From Erysipelotrichaceae bacterium (GTDB lineage Bacteria > Bacillota_I > Bacilli_A > Erysipelotrichales > Erysipelotrichaceae), in assembly GCA_022799495.1 (NCBI GenBank), contig JAAWON010000005.1:1-62842 (forward strand): a stretch of 62,842 nucleotides of DNA. The letters run 5' to 3'. Shown here one piece after another: positions 34,243 to 42,298 of this stretch. Numbering within the stretch: position 1 is the stretch's first letter; the number at the start of each line of letters is the position of its first letter. The position numbers and the translations under genes were made by a program. Under the pieces are notes generated by a model, which was given only the letters and a program-made list of their open reading frames with translations, was not told where the DNA came from and ran no database searches.

Positions 34243-35222
34243 TGGGCATCTTTTCCAAGCTAAAACAGGCATTTTCAGCAAATGCGGATCAGGATCGCTA
34301 TTTGCGCGGTTTGGATAAAAGCAAAAAGACATTTGGTCAGCGCATCCGTAGGCTGGCACTGAATTTCAGCGGTGTCGATGAGGCTTTCTTGGAGGAGTTA
34401 ATGATTACCCTGCTGGAGGCGGATATCGGGATTCAAACGGCGCAGAAGATTGTCGATGCGGTGGAGAGTGAAGCCATGGATCGCCGCTTAAAAACCTTTG
34501 ATGAAATCTGTGAATGTCTGGTAGAGCAGTTGGCGGCATTCTATGATGTACAAGACGAGGAGCCACTTGTCTTTCATTCCGATGGACCTACGGTGATTTT
34601 GATGGTTGGAGTCAATGGCAGTGGTAAGACGACGACAACTGCCAAACTGGCAAAGCGTTTTAGCGATGAAGGAAAAAGCGTGGTTTTAGCTGCGGCTGAT
34701 ACATTTCGTGCCGGTGCAGTGGATCAGTTGGAGCGTTGGGCGCAGCGGCTTTCCCTACCTTGTGTCAAAGGCAAGGAAAATGGCGATCCCAGTGCGGTTT
34801 TGGTGGATGCCTGCCGCTATGCGAAGGAACATCATGCGGATATCTTAATCGGCGATACCGCAGGGCGCCTACAAAACAAGGCGAATTTGATGAAGGAATT
34901 GGCCAAGATGAAGCGGGTTGTAGAAAAGGAAATCCCCGGTGCGCCGCATGCGGTATGGCTGGTGATTGATGCGACAACCGGTCAAAACGGTATTTCACAA
35001 GCCCAATTGTTTCGTGAATCCAGTGATGTGAACGGTATTATATTAACCAAACTGGATGGCACAGCCAAAGGCGGTATCGTAATCGCAATTCGTGATCAGT
35101 TGGGAATTGGCGTGAAATATATCGGATTGGGTGAGGGCATTGATGATTTAAAGCCATTTGACCTAGATACCTATTTATATGGTCTGTGTGAGGAATTGCT
35201 GGAACATGGATCGACTGGATAA
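34242..35222 (+). CDS. ftsY: Signal recognition particle receptor FtsY
   Basis: The 326-residue SRP GTPase delivers nascent membrane proteins to the translocon. A short N-terminal region with no acidic domain leads to the NG domain: GVNGSGKTT at 123-131, DTFRAGAVDQL, DTAGRLQNK and TKLDGTAKGG. It starts within the smc stop codon (TGATG) and overlaps ylxM by 17 bp. smc-ftsY-ylxM is a common Firmicute order, but ffh does not follow here. Confidence 0.95.
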   Translation: MGIFSKLKQAFSANADQDRYLRGLDKSKKTFGQRIRRLALNFSGVDEAFLEELMITLLEADIGIQTAQKIVDAVESEAMDRRLKTFDEICECLVEQLAAFYDVQDEEPLVFHSDGPTVILMVGVNGSGKTTTTAKLAKRFSDEGKSVVLAAADTFRAGAVDQLERWAQRLSLPCVKGKENGDPSAVLVDACRYAKEHHADILIGDTAGRLQNKANLMKELAKMKRVVEKEIPGAPHAVWLVIDATTGQNGISQAQLFRESSDVNGIILTKLDGTAKGGIVIAIRDQLGIGVKYIGLGEGIDDLKPFDLDTYLYGLCEELLEHGSTG

Positions 35223-36735
35223 AACCAAGCGCATGAATGCGCTGATTGACTTATATGCACAGTTATTAACGCCCAAACAGCGGGATATTTTGGCGCTGTA
35301 TTATGAAGAGGATTTCTCTTTGGCGGAGATTGCGGAGTGCTTAGCCATTACAAGAGCAGCCGTTAATGATCATTTGAAGCGCAGTGAGAAATTATTGGAA
35401 GATTATGAAAAAAAACTACGTCTGCTTGCTTTACAAGCACAAAGAAATGAAATTTATGGTAAAATAAAAGCGTTGGGCTATCAGGAGGTCATTCCTTATA
35501 TTGAAGCCTTAGAACAAACAGAAATACAGGAGGACACTATGACAAAAATTATTTCCGTTAATGCAGGAAGCTCATCATTGAAGTTTCAGTTGTTTGACAT
35601 GCCACAGGAGCAGGTGCTGACCAGTGGCAATGTGGAGCGCATTGGTTTATCAGACGGTATCTTTACCATAAAGGTGAATGGCGAGAAGATAACAAAGACA
35701 TTGGATATCAAAGATCACTCCCAAGCGGTTCAATTGTTGCTGGAGGCTTTGGTGGAGCATAAGATCGTTGCCAATTTGGACGAGATCAAAGGGGTAGGCC
35801 ATCGCGTGGTTCAAGGCGGTGATCGCTATGATCAAAGTTGTGTGATTGATGATGCGGTAGAGCAGGTGATTGTGGAGTGTTTCGATCTGGCGCCGTTACA
35901 TAATCCTGCGGGTTTGGTTGGCTATCGTGCATTTAAGGAAGCACTGCCCGCAGCCGGTCATGTGGCCGTATTCGATACCGCATTTCATCAGACGATGAAA
36001 CCTGAGAGTTATCTGTATCCTTTGCCGATGAAGTGGTATCGTGATTACAAAATTCGCCGCTATGGAATGCATGGCACCAGTCATCAATATGTATCCAAGC
36101 GCTGTGCTGAATTGATGCAAAAAGATCCCAAGGATTTAAAAATCATCACATGCCATTTGGGCAATGGTGCCAGTATTTCAGCTGTGGATGGCGGCAAATG
36201 TATCAATACTTCCATGGGCTTTACACCTTTGGCCGGTATTATGATGGGAACCCGCAGTGGTGACATTGATCCGGCAATTGTGTTGTATATGATGAAGAAA
36301 ACCGGTATGAGCATTGATGAAATGGATCATGCGCTGAATAAGGAAAGCGGTATGCTTGGCATCAGTGAATTGTCAAGTGATGCCCGCGATATCGAAAAGG
36401 CATGCGAGGAAGGTCATGAGGGTGCGATCCTTGCGACGGATTTGTATGTGAATCGCATCATCAATGTGGTTGGCGGATATTACGCTCAGTTGGGCGGTAT
36501 GGACGCATTGGTATTTGCCGGTGGTATCGGTGAAAATGATCATAAGATTCGCCGTTTGGTCTGCGAAAAATTGGAAAGTGCATTCGGTATTCAGATTGAT
36601 AAAGAATTGAATGCAAAATGTCGTGGCATTGAGCAAAAGTTGAGCACTGACGACAGTCGTGCAGAGGTATGGCTGATTCCAACCAATGAGGAACTTGTGA
36701 TTGCACGGGATGCCTATCGGTTGTTGGGCTTTTAA
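35206..36735 (+). CDS. ylxM: YlxM-like DNA-binding protein in continuous frame with acetate kinase
   Basis: The frame opens MDRLDKTKRMNALIDLYAQL, followed by KQRDILALYYEEDFSLAEIAECL and TRAAVNDHLKRSEKLL, the helix-turn-helix core of YlxM, the partner gene of ffh/ftsY. YlxM should end after about 110 residues, yet no stop is present: EALEQTEIQEDT runs straight into the acetate kinase N-terminus, giving a 509-residue frame. An AGGAGG lies inside the junction (codons for EIQEDT) just before the acetate kinase ATG. So both a fusion and free AckA can be made from this message. A lost stop codon is the simplest cause; an assembly error cannot be excluded. Confidence 0.75.
   Translation: MDRLDKTKRMNALIDLYAQLLTPKQRDILALYYEEDFSLAEIAECLAITRAAVNDHLKRSEKLLEDYEKKLRLLALQAQRNEIYGKIKALGYQEVIPYIEALEQTEIQEDTMTKIISVNAGSSSLKFQLFDMPQEQVLTSGNVERIGLSDGIFTIKVNGEKITKTLDIKDHSQAVQLLLEALVEHKIVANLDEIKGVGHRVVQGGDRYDQSCVIDDAVEQVIVECFDLAPLHNPAGLVGYRAFKEALPAAGHVAVFDTAFHQTMKPESYLYPLPMKWYRDYKIRRYGMHGTSHQYVSKRCAELMQKDPKDLKIITCHLGNGASISAVDGGKCINTSMGFTPLAGIMMGTRSGDIDPAIVLYMMKKTGMSIDEMDHALNKESGMLGISELSSDARDIEKACEEGHEGAILATDLYVNRIINVVGGYYAQLGGMDALVFAGGIGENDHKIRRLVCEKLESAFGIQIDKELNAKCRGIEQKLSTDDSRAEVWLIPTNEELVIARDAYRLLGF
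35539..36735 (+). CDS. ackA: Acetate kinase
   Basis: The enzyme makes ATP and acetate from acetyl phosphate, the energy step of acetate fermentation. The 398-residue protein is full length: TKIISVNAGSSSLKFQL at the start, GHRVVQGG, FDTAFHQTM, RYGMHGTSH, CHLGNGAS, FTPLAGIMMGTRSGDIDP and FAGGIGEN. The ATG at 35539 is preceded by AGGAGGACACT, so independent initiation is likely although the ylxM frame reads into it. nrnA follows 2 bp after the stop. No pta gene is nearby. Confidence 0.94.
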   Translation: MTKIISVNAGSSSLKFQLFDMPQEQVLTSGNVERIGLSDGIFTIKVNGEKITKTLDIKDHSQAVQLLLEALVEHKIVANLDEIKGVGHRVVQGGDRYDQSCVIDDAVEQVIVECFDLAPLHNPAGLVGYRAFKEALPAAGHVAVFDTAFHQTMKPESYLYPLPMKWYRDYKIRRYGMHGTSHQYVSKRCAELMQKDPKDLKIITCHLGNGASISAVDGGKCINTSMGFTPLAGIMMGTRSGDIDPAIVLYMMKKTGMSIDEMDHALNKESGMLGISELSSDARDIEKACEEGHEGAILATDLYVNRIINVVGGYYAQLGGMDALVFAGGIGENDHKIRRLVCEKLESAFGIQIDKELNAKCRGIEQKLSTDDSRAEVWLIPTNEELVIARDAYRLLGF

Positions 36736-36737
36736 GC

Positions 36738-37688
36738 ATGGATCGACTCATTGATCTGATTGAACAATATCCCATTATCACACTCTTTCGTCATCAGGCT
36801 GCAGATTGTGATGCATTGGGAGCGCAGTTTGGCTTAAAGCAGTGGATCATGGAGCGTTATCCCGATAAACAGGTCTATGCGCTTGGCACATCACTGGGAT
36901 CGCATGGGAAGGATTTTCCATCCATTGATTGTGTGAGCGATGCGCTTATAAAGGATTCGTTGGCAATTATTTTAGATACTGCGAATGCCCAGCGGATTGA
37001 TGATGAACGCTGGCAAAGCGCTGCCTATAAGGTAAAGGTAGATCATCATATCTTTGTGGAGCGATACGGAGATGAAGAGTGGATTGAGGATGGCAAAGGT
37101 GCTACCTGTGAGATCTTAGCGCATCTGTTTCAACAGCGAAAAGAAGTGCTGTCAAAACAATGCGCGGAGTATTTGTATCTTGGCATGATTACCGATACGA
37201 TGCAATTTTCGATTGCGGCAACTACTCCACAAATGCTTCAAACTGCGGCGTATCTGTTGGCACAAGGGGTGGATGTGGTCAAACTGCATCAGTTGAATTT
37301 CGCCAAAAGCAAGCAGGATTTTGCGTTGGAAAACTACATTCGCGCCAATTATCAACTTTTTGAAGAACACGTGGCTTACTGCATCGTGCCCAAACAGGCG
37401 TATGAACAACTTGGCTTAAGTTTCAATGAGGCGAAGGAGAAAATCTATACCTTGGGCAATGTGAATGAATTTTATACATGGGCACTGTTTGTGGAAAATG
37501 GTAAAAATGAGGCAGGGGAGAAGCTGTATAATGGTTCTTTGCGTTCACGAACCATCATTATCAATGATATTGCGACGCGTTTTTCTGGTGGCGGGCACCG
37601 TCGTGCCTGTGGTGTGAAGCAGTTGACAAAAACGGATATACAAACGATTTTAACGCTGCTTGCGGCAAAGTGTCGGGAAGTTATATAA
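36738..37688 (+). CDS. nrnA: DHH/DHHA1 phosphoesterase, NrnA-like (oligoribonuclease / pAp phosphatase)
   Basis: The 316-residue protein is of the NrnA type, which degrades nano-RNA and dephosphorylates pAp or cyclic-dinucleotide products. Metal motifs HQAADCDALGAQ, ILDTAN, KVDHHIF and GMITDTMQF make the DHH site, and FSGGGHRRACG is the DHHA1 substrate loop. It starts 2 bp after ackA and probably ends the smc-ftsY-ylxM-ackA transcript. Confidence 0.87.
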   Translation: MDRLIDLIEQYPIITLFRHQAADCDALGAQFGLKQWIMERYPDKQVYALGTSLGSHGKDFPSIDCVSDALIKDSLAIILDTANAQRIDDERWQSAAYKVKVDHHIFVERYGDEEWIEDGKGATCEILAHLFQQRKEVLSKQCAEYLYLGMITDTMQFSIAATTPQMLQTAAYLLAQGVDVVKLHQLNFAKSKQDFALENYIRANYQLFEEHVAYCIVPKQAYEQLGLSFNEAKEKIYTLGNVNEFYTWALFVENGKNEAGEKLYNGSLRSRTIIINDIATRFSGGGHRRACGVKQLTKTDIQTILTLLAAKCREVI

Positions 37689-37712
37689 TACCCACATGCG
37701 AGCGCAAAAGCA

Positions 37713-37768
37713 TGAGACAGGGTACCTAAAGAAACGGGATGGTGTGAATTACATCTTCCTGTTTTTTT
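37713..37768 (+). terminator. Probable terminator after nrnA
   Basis: ACAGG and CCTGT enclose an inner GATG/CATC helix and lead into seven T. The stem is interrupted. The rest of the 288-bp gap before dnaE shows only the dnaE promoter. Confidence 0.45.
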
Positions 37769-37945
37769 GTGTTTATCTACATCTTATGTCCATTGACAAA
37801 GGGAAAAGAAACGTTTTTGAGTACCTTGCAAGAGAAAGGATTTAGTGAAATGAATGATTTGAAATATCACAGGATTACTTTGATTGAGCACAAGGACAAG
37901 AAACATGCAATAAGAGAACAATGGTGGGATAGATGATGAAAGATA

Positions 37946-37954
37946 TGGTATAAT
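37946..37954 (+). promoter_or_regulatory. Extended -10 promoter of dnaE
   Basis: TGGTATAAT fits the TGn-TATAAT extended -10, 23 bp before dnaE. No good -35 is seen. Confidence 0.5.
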
Positions 37955-37976
37955 GTAGAAAAGGAAGGTGAGCGCC

Positions 37977-40900
37977 ATGAGTGTGCATTTACATGTCCGC
38001 AGTTGTTACACATTGTTAAACTCCACATTGCGTATAAAGGATATTGTCACCTTGGCGAAACAAAACCACTTTTCCGCAGTTGCTTTGTGTGATCGGCGGG
38101 TTATGCATGGGGCCATGGCCTTTCATCATGAATGCGAAGAACAGGGGATTCACGGCATTTATGGCATGGAATGCGATTGTACCCATGAGGAGGATATGCT
38201 TACTTTTATTCTGTTGGCCAAAGATGATCATGGTTATTTAGATTTGTTGCAGTTGTCAACTCGCTATAACACCGATAAACAGCCATTGAGTTTAGCGGAA
38301 TTACAGCGTTACAGTACCCATTGTGTTGTTTTAAATGCCGGTGATGACAGTGTGCTGGAGGGTGCGCTGATTCGTGAGGATCAAGCAGAAATCACACGCT
38401 TATTAACCCTTTTTCAACAAACTTTTGATCATTTTGTTTGTGCGATTGCCTGTAATGATTCCGGGTTATTGAAAATTAAGAATTTGATATTAAAACAATG
38501 TGCGAAGGCATTGTCTATTCCAACTTGTGCCTTATCACGCATTTACTATGGTACAAAAGAGGATGAAGAAAGTTATCAGATGCTTTGTGCGATTGATCAG
38601 GGATTGGCATTCAACGATAAAACGCTTCATTATAGCCCGCGCCGTTATTTTCGCAGCGAGGAAGAGATGGCGCAACTCTATGATGCACAGGACTTGGCGC
38701 AAAGTGAAATCATTGCCGAGCAGTGTCAAGTACGTTTTGCTTTTCCACATGCGAGTTTGCCGCAGTTTCAAAATAAGTTAGGAATACCCAGTGATGAGTA
38801 TTTGCGGGCATTGTGCTATAAGGGCTTACAAAAACGTATGCAATTCCAAGCCATTCCCAAGCAGTACAAGCAGCGCTTGGATTATGAACTTCAAGTGATT
38901 ATTTCCATGGGATATGCGGATTATTTCTTGATTGTTTATGATTTTATTCGCTTTGCCCGCACTCAGGCAATCTATGTTGGTCCGGGACGTGGCAGTGCGG
39001 CCGGTTCTTTGGTTGCGTATTGTTTGGGTATCACGCATGTTGATCCGATACATTATCATTTATTATTTGAACGTTTTTTGAATCCGGAGCGCATTTCTTT
39101 GCCTGATATTGATACCGATTTTCCCGATAATCGCCGCGATGAGGTGATTGCTTATGTCAGAGAACGCTATGGTGATGCACATGTGGCACATATTATCACC
39201 TTTAATACCTTGGGAGCCAAGCAGGTGTTGCGTGATTTGGGCAAGGTGCTGCGGCTCAATCCGCGTGATGTCGATGCGCTTTGTAAACAAGTTCCTTTTT
39301 TACCGAAAGTGACCCTGAATTATGCCTATGAAAAGAATCCTAAATTTAAGCAAATGGTCAATGCCTCTGCTACGATGCGCCAACTTTATGCGGCAGCCCT
39401 GAAATTAGAAGGACTACCGCGCCATGCCTCGCTGCATGCGGCGGGCATTGTGTTCGCAAAAGAGGAAATAACCTCTGTTTGTCCTTTGATTGAGGTAGAT
39501 GAGGGGATGTATGCGACGCAATTTACGATGGAATACTTAGAAGAATTAGGTTTAATTAAAATGGATTTTTTAGGGCTACGCAATTTGACCATCATTGATG
39601 AGATTGTACAGATGATCGCACAGGATCATACGCAAGCGCCGGATATGCTTAAATTGCCTTTGGATGATCCCAAAGTGTACGATTTGCTTTGTGATGTGGA
39701 TACCATCGGAATCTTTCAGTTGGAATCGGAAGGAATCAAGCAATTGATTCGCCAACTTCAACCGCGTGAGTTTGAGGACATCGTAGCGATTGTGGCTTTG
39801 TATCGTCCCGGTCCGATGGAGAATATCCCCGAATACTTAAAACGACGCCAGCGTCCGGAACAAGCGGATATGATTCATCCCAGTCTAAAGCCGATTTTAC
39901 AGCACACTTATGGAATCATGATCTATCAGGAACAAATTATGCAGGTGGCGCAAACGATGGCTGATTTTTCTTTGGCAAAGGCAGATAATTTGCGTAAGGC
40001 CATCAGTAAAAAGCATTCCAATGAACTAAAGCAATTGGAACAGGAGTTTGTGGATGGGGCACTGCGGCGTGGTTATGAAAAAGATTTAGCTAAGCGTGTT
40101 TATGGCTTAATCATGAAATTTGCCAATTACGGTTTCAATCGCTCGCATTCAGTCGCTTACGCATTGGTGGCATATCAAATGGCCTATTTGAAAGCAAATT
40201 GGCCGCTGTATTTCTTTTGTTCGCTGTTAAACAGCGTCATTGGATCAGAAAGCAAAAGCAGCGAGTATATCTTTGAGGCAAAAAAACGCGGTATACAGGT
40301 CTTATTGCCCAGTGTGAATCATTCCGAGCACCGCTATGTCATCGAAGGAAATGCATTGCGCTTTCCACTGACGGGAATTAAGAACATCGGTAGTGCTGTT
40401 TGTGCCACTCTGGTGGCGGAGCGCAAGGCAAAGGGAGAATATCAGGATTATTTTGATTTTATAGCCCGTATGGTCAGTAAAAAAATCAATAAAAAAACGG
40501 TAGAGACACTGATTTATGCAGGGGCGCTGGATGATTTTAAACTGAATCGCGCAACCTTGATCGCTAGTTTGGATGATGCCTATCAGTACGGTGATTTGGT
40601 CAAGATTGAGGATGAAAACCAGATTATGATTGATTTTGATTTGGTTTCTCGTCCGGCTCTTCGTCAACGCAGTGAGCAGGGGGCTTTGCGTGCTGCAAAG
40701 GAGCGGGAAGTCATTGGCTTTTATCTATCCAAGCATCCGATTCAAACCTTGCGTGATGCTTATACACCGCCTTTGCCACCCTTGATCTCCTTGGCGAATC
40801 ATCGTGGTTTCGTTACTTTCTTATGCGTATTGGAGCGTACCCGTGAGCATCGTACTAAAAATCATGAACAGATGTTATTTGGCAGTGCGAGTGATGACAG

Positions 40901-41054
40901 TGGCCGCTTGGATCTTGTGATCTTTCCTAAAGTGTATACACAATATCGTGATTTGCTAATCAAAGGAAATTATTTGCGAATTGAGGGTACGAAGAAGGAA
41001 GCACATTCATGCATTGTCAATCGAATTGAACAAATACATCTGCCCAAAGAATAA
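37977..41054 (+). CDS. dnaE: DNA polymerase III alpha subunit DnaE
   Basis: The 1025-residue C-family polymerase has an N-terminal PHP domain (HLHVRSCYTLLNSTLRI), GPGRGSAAGSLVAYCLG near residue 336, catalytic Asp377, 379 and 381 in PDIDTDFPD, the helix-hairpin-helix region and a C-terminal OB fold (GFVTFLCVLERTREHRTK). It is some 90 residues shorter than Bacillus DnaE, and the C-terminus after the OB fold is brief. In Firmicutes DnaE works with PolC at primers and lesions; PolC is not in the window. The ATG at 37977 follows AAGGAAGGTGAGCGCC. Confidence 0.94.
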   Translation: MSVHLHVRSCYTLLNSTLRIKDIVTLAKQNHFSAVALCDRRVMHGAMAFHHECEEQGIHGIYGMECDCTHEEDMLTFILLAKDDHGYLDLLQLSTRYNTDKQPLSLAELQRYSTHCVVLNAGDDSVLEGALIREDQAEITRLLTLFQQTFDHFVCAIACNDSGLLKIKNLILKQCAKALSIPTCALSRIYYGTKEDEESYQMLCAIDQGLAFNDKTLHYSPRRYFRSEEEMAQLYDAQDLAQSEIIAEQCQVRFAFPHASLPQFQNKLGIPSDEYLRALCYKGLQKRMQFQAIPKQYKQRLDYELQVIISMGYADYFLIVYDFIRFARTQAIYVGPGRGSAAGSLVAYCLGITHVDPIHYHLLFERFLNPERISLPDIDTDFPDNRRDEVIAYVRERYGDAHVAHIITFNTLGAKQVLRDLGKVLRLNPRDVDALCKQVPFLPKVTLNYAYEKNPKFKQMVNASATMRQLYAAALKLEGLPRHASLHAAGIVFAKEEITSVCPLIEVDEGMYATQFTMEYLEELGLIKMDFLGLRNLTIIDEIVQMIAQDHTQAPDMLKLPLDDPKVYDLLCDVDTIGIFQLESEGIKQLIRQLQPREFEDIVAIVALYRPGPMENIPEYLKRRQRPEQADMIHPSLKPILQHTYGIMIYQEQIMQVAQTMADFSLAKADNLRKAISKKHSNELKQLEQEFVDGALRRGYEKDLAKRVYGLIMKFANYGFNRSHSVAYALVAYQMAYLKANWPLYFFCSLLNSVIGSESKSSEYIFEAKKRGIQVLLPSVNHSEHRYVIEGNALRFPLTGIKNIGSAVCATLVAERKAKGEYQDYFDFIARMVSKKINKKTVETLIYAGALDDFKLNRATLIASLDDAYQYGDLVKIEDENQIMIDFDLVSRPALRQRSEQGALRAAKEREVIGFYLSKHPIQTLRDAYTPPLPPLISLANHRGFVTFLCVLERTREHRTKNHEQMLFGSASDDSGRLDLVIFPKVYTQYRDLLIKGNYLRIEGTKKEAHSCIVNRIEQIHLPKE

Positions 41055-41148
41055 TCCTTATGATCAGTAATTGTGATGTGCCTGAAAGCACCAGAAACAA
41101 GCATCAATCAGGCATCCTCGGATATTCAGGTGATTTTGAAAAAAATGG

Positions 41149-41177
41149 TTGTCATTTTGCGCTCTTTGTGTTAATAT
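41149..41177 (+). promoter_or_regulatory. Promoter of rplU-prp-rpmA
   Basis: TTGTCA (41149-41154) and TAATAT (41172-41177) are 17 bp apart. Confidence 0.6.
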
Positions 41178-41182
41178 ACTAC

Positions 41183-41280
41183 GTGTTGTATGTCCTTTTA
41201 GGCTTACAACCGCACATGTCCGGGTTTTAAGTATGAGCAATCATCTCCGGTTGTGGCGAGTCTGAAGAAATCATGAAGGA
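41183..41280 (+). promoter_or_regulatory. Structured leader of rplU (L21 leader candidate)
   Basis: The leader has two competing helices. GTTGTA (41185-41190) can pair with TACAAC (41205-41210), while ACAACCG (41206-41212) can pair with CGGTTGT (41248-41254). The shared ACAAC strand makes them exclusive, as in a feedback switch. L21 operons of Firmicutes often carry a ribosomal-protein leader, so autoregulation by L21 or L27 is the likely role. I identify it by position and structure, not by a family match. Confidence 0.5.
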
Positions 41281-41292
41281 GGTGCGACGTTC

Positions 41293-41604
41293 ATGTACGC
41301 AATTATCGAAACAGGCGGTAAGCAGATCCGAGTAGAGGAAGGCGCAACGATTTTCGTTGAAAAGCTGGATGCTCAGGAGGGTGATGAGGTTGTATTTGAC
41401 AAGGTAGTTGTCTATTCCAACCGTACAACCCGTGTCGGTACTCCCTATGTAAAGGGAGTAAAGGTGAATGCCAAGGTAGAGAAGCAAGGCAAAGGAAAGA
41501 AGATTGTGATCTTCAAGTACAAGGCTAAAAAAGGCAGCACACGCCGTAAACAGGGTCACCGTCAGCCGTATACAAAATTAACGATTACATCCATTGAGGC
41601 ATAA
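41293..41604 (+). CDS. rplU: 50S ribosomal protein L21
   Basis: The 103-residue protein begins [17 protein letters not shown] and has the C-terminal [20 protein letters not shown] that binds 23S rRNA. AAGGAGGTG precedes the ATG. It leads the rplU-prp-rpmA unit. Confidence 0.97.
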   Translation: MYAIIETGGKQIRVEEGATIFVEKLDAQEGDEVVFDKVVVYSNRTTRVGTPYVKGVKVNAKVEKQGKGKKIVIFKYKAKKGSTRRKQGHRQPYTKLTITSIEA

Positions 41605-41609
41605 GCGCT

Positions 41610-41930
41610 ATGATTTCAATCAGCGTGAAGCGCAGCCATAAAGCGATTCTTGAATTAGTAATTCAAGATCATGCCGGTTATGGTGCAAAAGGCGAGGATT
41701 TGGTTTGCGCCGGTGTGAGTGCTATTGCCATAGGAGCGCTGAATGCCTTGGATCAAAAAAAACAGGATGTATGTGAACTGGAACTGCGGGACGCATATAT
41801 CAAAATCAGTGTTCATCAACCAAAGGATCAGGAAGCACAACTTATGTTGGAGATGCTAATGATTCAATTACAGACGGTAAAGGAACGCTATCCTAATTTT
41901 ATTCACATAACAAAGCAGGAGGTGGCATAA
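41610..41930 (+). CDS. prp: Ribosomal-processing cysteine protease Prp
   Basis: Prp removes the N-terminal extension of L27 before assembly. The 106-residue protein has the catalytic pair His21 (QDHAGYG) and Cys33 (EDLVCAGVS). It sits between rplU and rpmA as in Bacillus and Staphylococcus. Its stop overlaps the rpmA start by one base. The L27 substrate downstream has the matching cleavage motif. Confidence 0.94.
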   Translation: MISISVKRSHKAILELVIQDHAGYGAKGEDLVCAGVSAIAIGALNALDQKKQDVCELELRDAYIKISVHQPKDQEAQLMLEMLMIQLQTVKERYPNFIHITKQEVA

Positions 41931-42211
41931 TGAAATTCGTATTGGATATCCAATTATTTGCATCGAAAAAAGGTGTTGGTTCCACAAAGAACGGACGTGA
42001 TTCTCATTCTAAGCGTCTGGGCGCAAAACTGGCAGATGGTCAGACTTGCAGTGCGGGCAGTATCATTTATCGTCAGCGTGGGACAAAAATCCATCCGGGC
42101 ACAAATGTAAAGCGCGGTGGTGACGATACGTTATTTGCGACTGTTAGCGGTGTCGTAAAATATGAGCGTATGGGTAAGGATCGCAAAAAGGTTTCTGTTT
42201 ATCCAGCATAA
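41930..42211 (+). CDS. rpmA: 50S ribosomal protein L27 (Prp-processed precursor)
   Basis: The 93-residue precursor starts [17 protein letters not shown]. The stretch LDIQLFA before SKK fits the Prp cleavage site, so the mature protein should start at Ser12. The rest, [17 protein letters not shown] through [18 protein letters not shown], is normal L27, which reaches the peptidyl-transferase centre. A terminator follows. Confidence 0.97.
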   Translation: MKFVLDIQLFASKKGVGSTKNGRDSHSKRLGAKLADGQTCSAGSIIYRQRGTKIHPGTNVKRGGDDTLFATVSGVVKYERMGKDRKKVSVYPA

Positions 42212-42215
42212 TGAT

Positions 42216-42240
42216 AAATCCCCGAATGGGGATTTTATTT
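42216..42240 (+). terminator. Terminator after rpmA
   Basis: AAATCCCC and GGGGATTT pair around a GAAT loop and run into TTATTTT. Confidence 0.78.
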
Positions 42241-42298
42241 TCGTTTCCTTTGAATAGGAATGCGTGTAGTTACCATGATATTGAAAAGAGGTGGTTTT

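Noticed and set aside
37660-37845. A 61-residue frame after nrnA
   Set aside because: It starts inside nrnA, lies over the terminator, and has no ribosome site or family.
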